A stretch of DNA of 64,000 bases from Segatella baroniae DSM 16972 = JCM 13447. GTDB taxonomy: Bacteria; Bacteroidota; Bacteroidia; Bacteroidales; Bacteroidaceae. The stretch spans positions 62,001 to 126,000 of the forward strand of contig NZ_AUFQ01000002.1 in the NCBI RefSeq assembly GCF_000426585.1, in the 5' to 3' direction. A model generated the notes under the pieces. The model was not told where the DNA came from, made no database searches, and saw only the letters and a list, made by a program, of their open reading frames with translations. Below, in pieces: positions 60,969 through 64,000 of this stretch; the stretch's first letter is position 1; the number at the start of each line of letters is the position of its first letter. Position numbers and translations under genes: made by a program.

Positions 60969-60976
60969 CAAATGTA
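60969..60976 (-). promoter_or_regulatory. Promoter -7 element of the tsaB-trpS run
   Basis: Minus strand TACATTTG is a full -7 match 26 bases before the tsaB ATG. The -33 region overlaps the divergent yicC promoter and has no clear TTTG. Confidence 0.6.
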
Positions 60977-60998
60977 CGCCTTTTCTCGCATTTTTTCT

Positions 60999-61006
60999 TA
61001 CTTTTG
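60999..61006 (+). promoter_or_regulatory. Promoter -7 element of the yicC operon
   Basis: TACTTTTG is a full -7 match 24 bases before the yicC ATG. It overlaps the back-to-back promoter region shared with tsaB. Confidence 0.6.
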
Positions 61007-61030
61007 CAGAAATTTAACGTCAAGCTGAGT

Positions 61031-61909
61031 ATGATACAATCAATGACTGGTTATGGGAAATCCGTCATAACCTTCAAGGAGAAGAAAATCAACGTTGAGA
61101 TAAAATCCCTAAACAGCAAATCCTTAGACCTTTCAACACGCATCGCACTTCCCTACAGAGAGAAGGAAATGGAGATACGCCAACTAATAGCCAAGACGAT
61201 GGAAAGGGGCAAAATAGACTTTTCCATCTGGATAGAGAAAGACGCATCGGACGACGCCACTCCCATCAACACTGCCGTCGTAGAGAAATACTATCGGCAG
61301 ATCAAGGATATTTCAGCAGCTACCGGCATTCCGGAACCTACCGACTGGTTCTACACTTTGTTGCGAATGCCCGACGTTACCATCAAGAACGAAACCGAAG
61401 AACTTACCGAAGAGGAGTGGAAAGCTGCCACGACAGCCATCCAGAACGCGCTCGACCACCTGACAGCCTTTCGCAAACAGGAGGGTGAAGCGCTGCAAAG
61501 GAAGTTCACGGAGAAGATAGACAACATCGCCAACCTGCTCGCCGGCATCGAACCGTACGAGAAAAGCCGCGTGGAAAAGATACGGCAGAACATCGTCAAG
61601 GGCCTGGAGTCGATACCGGAGGTGGACTACGACAAGAACAGACTGGAGCAGGAACTCATCTATTATATAGAGAAGCTCGACATAAGTGAGGAGAAGCAGC
61701 GCCTCACCAACCACCTGAAATACTTCCGCGAGACCATGGACGAGGAAGGACATGGCGTCGGCAAGAAGCTGGGATTCATCGCCCAGGAAATGGGACGCGA
61801 GATCAACACCACCGGAAGCAAGAGCAACCAGGCTGAAATGCAGAACATCGTGGTGCGGATGAAGGACGAACTGGAACAGATCAAGGAGCAAGTGCTGAAT
61901 GTGTTGTGA
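61031..61909 (+). CDS. yicC: YicC-family endoribonuclease
   Basis: RNase of the YicC family, 292 residues. The ATG at 61031 starts the diagnostic MIQSMTGYGKSVITFKEKK; an ATG at 61004 lies inside the promoter. The middle contains LERGKIDFSIWIE-like sequence (MERGKIDFSIWIE), and the C-terminus has the conserved GKKLGFIAQEMGREINTTGS followed by KSNQAEMQNIVV. yicC, gmk and nadD are commonly neighbours in Bacteroidota; here the cassette described next separates yicC from gmk. Confidence 0.95.
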   Translation: MIQSMTGYGKSVITFKEKKINVEIKSLNSKSLDLSTRIALPYREKEMEIRQLIAKTMERGKIDFSIWIEKDASDDATPINTAVVEKYYRQIKDISAATGIPEPTDWFYTLLRMPDVTIKNETEELTEEEWKAATTAIQNALDHLTAFRKQEGEALQRKFTEKIDNIANLLAGIEPYEKSRVEKIRQNIVKGLESIPEVDYDKNRLEQELIYYIEKLDISEEKQRLTNHLKYFRETMDEEGHGVGKKLGFIAQEMGREINTTGSKSNQAEMQNIVVRMKDELEQIKEQVLNVL

Positions 61910-61917
61910 GGGCCTAC

Positions 61918-61956
61918 AACCCACCCCGGCCCTCCCAAAGGGAGGGTGTGCTGTCT
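61918..61956 (+). repeat. Left 39-base inverted repeat of the DUF559 cassette
   Basis: This begins nine bases past the yicC stop. Apart from three mismatches it is the reverse complement of 62468-62506. It contains its own palindrome, CCCTCCC-AAA-GGGAGGG, in the segment GGCCCTCCCAAAGGGAGGG. Confidence 0.95.
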
Positions 61957-62045
61957 GATACTTCGAAATGCTTGAAGATGGCGGGACAGTAGCATTACTT
62001 TGATAGGCAGTCTTGTGTATAGCCTTTCGCAATCATCAACATTTT

Positions 62046-63065
62046 ATGAAATATGGATATGAAACGACAGACCGGGCCACTTACCAATTATTATTGGAAA
62101 GGGCTAAGTACATGCGCAATCATCCGACAGATGCGGAACGGAAACTCTGGCAACATCTTGCTCACAACCAACTTGGAGTACACTTCAGACGGCAACATCC
62201 CGTCTTCGATTATATCCCTGACTTCGTATGCCTTGCCTCGCAACTCATCATCGAGGTAGATGGAGGCTATCATTTGGCAAGTGAACAATGTGAAAAAGAC
62301 AATCAAAGAACAGCTTGGCTTGAAGCAAAAGGATTTACCGTAATTCGCTTTTCAAATGAGGAAGTACTCAATCAAACCGACAATGTGCTAAATACGATTA
62401 AATCAACATTGAAAACTTGTATGGAAAAAGATAATCAAGCGAAACACAACACAGGCAATCTTCCGCTAGATAGTACACCCTCCCTTTGGGAGGGCCGGGG
62501 TAGGTTACTCATCTTCTCCGCCCCTTCAGGCTCGGGCAAGAGCACAATCGTGCAGTGGCTCATTGCCAACCACCCCGAACTGAACCTGGCATTCTCCATC
62601 AGTTGCACGTCGAGGGCGCCGCGGGGAACCGAGCGCGACGGCGTGGAATACTTCTTCCTGACACCCGAAGCCTTCAAGGAGAAGATACGGAACGACGAGT
62701 TTCTCGAATATGAAGAGGTGTATCAAGACCGCTTCTACGGCACGCTCAAGAGCCAGGTGGACAGCCAGACGGCCCGGGGGGAGAACGTCATCTTCGACGT
62801 CGACGTGAAAGGTGGCGTCAATATCAAGCAGTTTTACGGCGAACGGGCCTTGAGTATCTTCATCCAACCGCCGTCGGTGGAGGAGCTGCGACGCCGCCTT
62901 GTGGGCCGGGCGACCGACGCGCCCGAGGTCATCGAACAGCGGCTGGCCAAGGCCGACTATGAACTGACGTTCGCCGACCGGTTCGATCATGTCGTCGTCA
63001 ATGACGACCTGGCCAAGGCCGAGCAGGAAACCTACGAAATCATAGCCCGCTTTCTGGGCAAATAA
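62046..63065 (+). CDS. gmk: Fusion of a DUF559 nuclease domain with guanylate kinase
   Basis: One 339-residue frame from the ATG at 62046. Residues about 10-125 form a DUF559/VSR-like PD-(D/E)xK domain: RNHPTDAERKLWQHL, then HFRRQHPVFDYIPDF with Asp59, and LIIEVDGGYH with Glu70, Asp72 and His76. The right inverted repeat encodes the linker (about 141-154, TPSLWEGRGR). Residues about 153-339 are a complete guanylate kinase: P-loop FSAPSGSGKST (Lys165), SCTSRAPRGTERDGVEYFF and the GVNIKQ-type lid region. No ATG, GTG or TTG lies between Met126 (62421) and the P-loop, so the kinase is made either as the fusion or from Met126 with a 28-residue extension. gmk is normally essential for GDP supply. 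Confidence 0.92.
   Translation: MKYGYETTDRATYQLLLERAKYMRNHPTDAERKLWQHLAHNQLGVHFRRQHPVFDYIPDFVCLASQLIIEVDGGYHLASEQCEKDNQRTAWLEAKGFTVIRFSNEEVLNQTDNVLNTIKSTLKTCMEKDNQAKHNTGNLPLDSTPSLWEGRGRLLIFSAPSGSGKSTIVQWLIANHPELNLAFSISCTSRAPRGTERDGVEYFFLTPEAFKEKIRNDEFLEYEEVYQDRFYGTLKSQVDSQTARGENVIFDVDVKGGVNIKQFYGERALSIFIQPPSVEELRRRLVGRATDAPEVIEQRLAKADYELTFADRFDHVVVNDDLAKAEQETYEIIARFLGK
62468..62506 (-). repeat. Right 39-base inverted repeat, inside the fusion gene
   Basis: Inverted copy of 61918-61956 with three mismatches. It is translated in the fusion frame as the linker before the guanylate kinase domain. Confidence 0.95.
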
Positions 63066-63074
63066 GCCATTCGG

Positions 63075-63659
63075 ATGAGCAGCATCGGAGTCTTCGGAGG
63101 TTCGTTCAACCCCATCCACGTCGGCCACATCGCCCTCGCCCGAGAGCTGCTCACGGTGGGCGGACTCGACGAGGTGTGGTTTGTGGTGTCGCCCCAGAAC
63201 CCACTTAAGCGCAACGCCTTCCTGCTGGAAGACGCCAAACGGCTCGAAATGGTGATGCTGGCACTGCGCGACGAGCCGCAACTGGCAGTCAGCGACATCG
63301 AGTTCAGGCTGCCCCGACCGTCCTACATGCTCCATACGCTCCAGGCGTTGACCCTCGCCCATCCGCAACATCGCTTCTCCCTGCTCATCGGCGGCGACAA
63401 CTGGGCCGCCTTCGACCGCTGGTTCGGCCATCGCGAGATACTCGCCCACTACCCCGTCGTCGTCTATCCGCGCGGCGACTCGCCCATCACAGCCGCCGAC
63501 CTGCCCACCAACGTCACCCTTGCCGACACCCCGCTCATGGACATCAGCAGCACGCGGATTCGCCAAGCCGTCAGCGAAGGCCGCTCCATCCACGGCCTGG
63601 TGCCCGCCGTCATCGAGGCCTTGGTGGTCAAAAACTATCGGTCGGCCACCTCATTGTAA
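63075..63659 (+). CDS. nadD: Nicotinate-nucleotide adenylyltransferase
   Basis: NAD-synthesis enzyme of 194 residues that adenylates nicotinate mononucleotide. The nucleotidyltransferase motif GVFGGSFNPIHVGHIAL starts at residue 5 and the second motif is ISSTRIRQAV near 160. It starts nine bases after the fused gmk, in the common gmk-nadD order. Confidence 0.97.
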   Translation: MSSIGVFGGSFNPIHVGHIALARELLTVGGLDEVWFVVSPQNPLKRNAFLLEDAKRLEMVMLALRDEPQLAVSDIEFRLPRPSYMLHTLQALTLAHPQHRFSLLIGGDNWAAFDRWFGHREILAHYPVVVYPRGDSPITAADLPTNVTLADTPLMDISSTRIRQAVSEGRSIHGLVPAVIEALVVKNYRSATSL

Positions 63660-63710
63660 GCTCTTCAAACGGCAGTTCCCCACCCCTGTTTTCCATCGCT
63701 TGACGACACC

Positions 63711-63798
63711 TTTGTCAAAGCTGCCCTTTTGCCTTGCGAAAGAGCCGCTTTTGCTTTGTCAAAGGGCAGCAATTGCAAGCCAAAAGCAGCCCTTTTGC
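63711..63798. repeat. 22-base phased tandem array, copy F (4 units)
   Basis: Four exact 22-base units start at 63711, 63733, 63755 and 63777. Cores are AAAGCTGCCCTTTT, AAAGAGCCGCTTTT, AAAGGGCAGCAATT and AAAAGCAGCCCTTTT, three of four closing with TTTTGC. It lies downstream of nadD. Confidence 0.88.
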
Positions 63799-64000
63799 AA
63801 GACAACCGCCCATCGTTTCTCATTCCACACTTCACATTTCACATTGTTTCCAGCCCTTTGGGAAAACGAAAAGCACTCCGTCTGAAAAGCATGGCCGTAG
63901 AATCGGCGCGCAGCAGCCCGGCGACGTCCATGCCACCGCTTATCCACAGGCGCACGAATAGTTTTCAGCCCATCGCAAGGAATTATCGGGAAAAAAGCAT
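63799..64000. other. No gene seen at the right edge
   Basis: This stretch after the repeat array has no convincing coding frame, promoter or terminator; the neighbouring gene presumably begins or ends beyond the window. Confidence 0.5.

Larger units (their letters stand above)
61918..62506 (+). mobile_element. 589-base inverted-repeat-bounded DUF559 nuclease cassette inserted at gmk
   Basis: Two 39-base inverted repeats enclose a coding segment for a DUF559 (VSR-like) nuclease domain. The cassette lies exactly between the yicC stop and the first recognisable codons of gmk and replaces the gmk start. A near-perfect -7 element (TTACTTTG at 61995-62002) inside it may drive the downstream genes. 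Coding style inside is more A/T-rich than in yicC or gmk, consistent with later arrival. No target-site duplication was recognised. Confidence 0.8.

Noticed and set aside
62421..62538. The DUF559-Gmk fusion as a sequencing frameshift
   Set aside because: A single frame runs without stop through the whole junction, and no start codon for gmk is left in it in the kinase frame after 62421, so the fusion does not depend on one base error; the inverted repeats explain it better.

Overview
The window is chromosomal DNA from a Bacteroidota species, most likely a fairly GC-rich Prevotella-like member of the Bacteroidales. The grounds are a SusC/SusD pair, type IX secretion (T9SS) genes porU and porV, promoters of the Bacteroidota type (TTTG, 19-21 bases, TAnnTTTG), almost no Shine-Dalgarno sites, a DUF4290 gene, and a MurA with Asp in place of the catalytic Cys. 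Genes are dense. I saw no tRNA, rRNA, CRISPR array or prophage.

Layout. (1) 1-15846, minus strand: a polysaccharide-utilisation locus. A LacI-type regulator is followed by a palindromic operator, an SSS-family symporter, an FAD-dependent oxidoreductase, two related secreted alpha/alpha-toroid proteins, then SusC and SusD (SusD runs off the left edge). (2) 15856-21780, minus: ispF, porV, porU and an FAH-fold hydrolase. (3) 22242-25547, plus: an ECF sigma factor with a membrane partner and three exported proteins. (4) 25674-28594, minus: rplM-rpsI-rpsB-tsf. (5) 28984-29550: a large inverted array of 43/44-base repeats. (6) 29532-40329, minus: a GH109-type oxidoreductase-fold protein, then a five-gene operon coding for a DUF4876-like lipoprotein, a TonB-dependent receptor, a second outer-membrane barrel, a subtilase with a T9SS-type C-terminal domain, and a PorV/PorQ-like barrel. 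(7) 40603-48604: a surface-glycan locus with an acyltransferase, a TarI/IspD-type cytidylyltransferase, an SDR enzyme, two GT2 enzymes, a flippase, LicD and a GT14 enzyme. (8) 48637-52952: three paralogous multipass membrane proteins. (9) 53137-63659: an LMW phosphatase; the minus-strand housekeeping run tsaB-DUF4290-murA-rimM-dxr-rseP-trpS; and plus-strand yicC-gmk-nadD.

Four signals stand out. First, a 589-base cassette bounded by 39-base inverted repeats and carrying a DUF559 nuclease domain sits between yicC and gmk. It is fused in frame to guanylate kinase, which has no start codon of its own. Second, five intergenic regions hold tandem arrays of a degenerate but exactly phased 22-base unit (27 units in all). 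Third, the 43/44-base alternating repeats form a giant inverted repeat and supply the last codons and stop of the adjacent gene. Fourth, the TarI-like cytidylyltransferase plus LicD suggest a CDP-alditol route that decorates a surface glycan with alditol phosphate, using the same enzyme families as human dystroglycan ribitol-phosphate synthesis.

Family names come from recognising motifs by eye. DUF numbers in particular are from memory and were not checked against a database.
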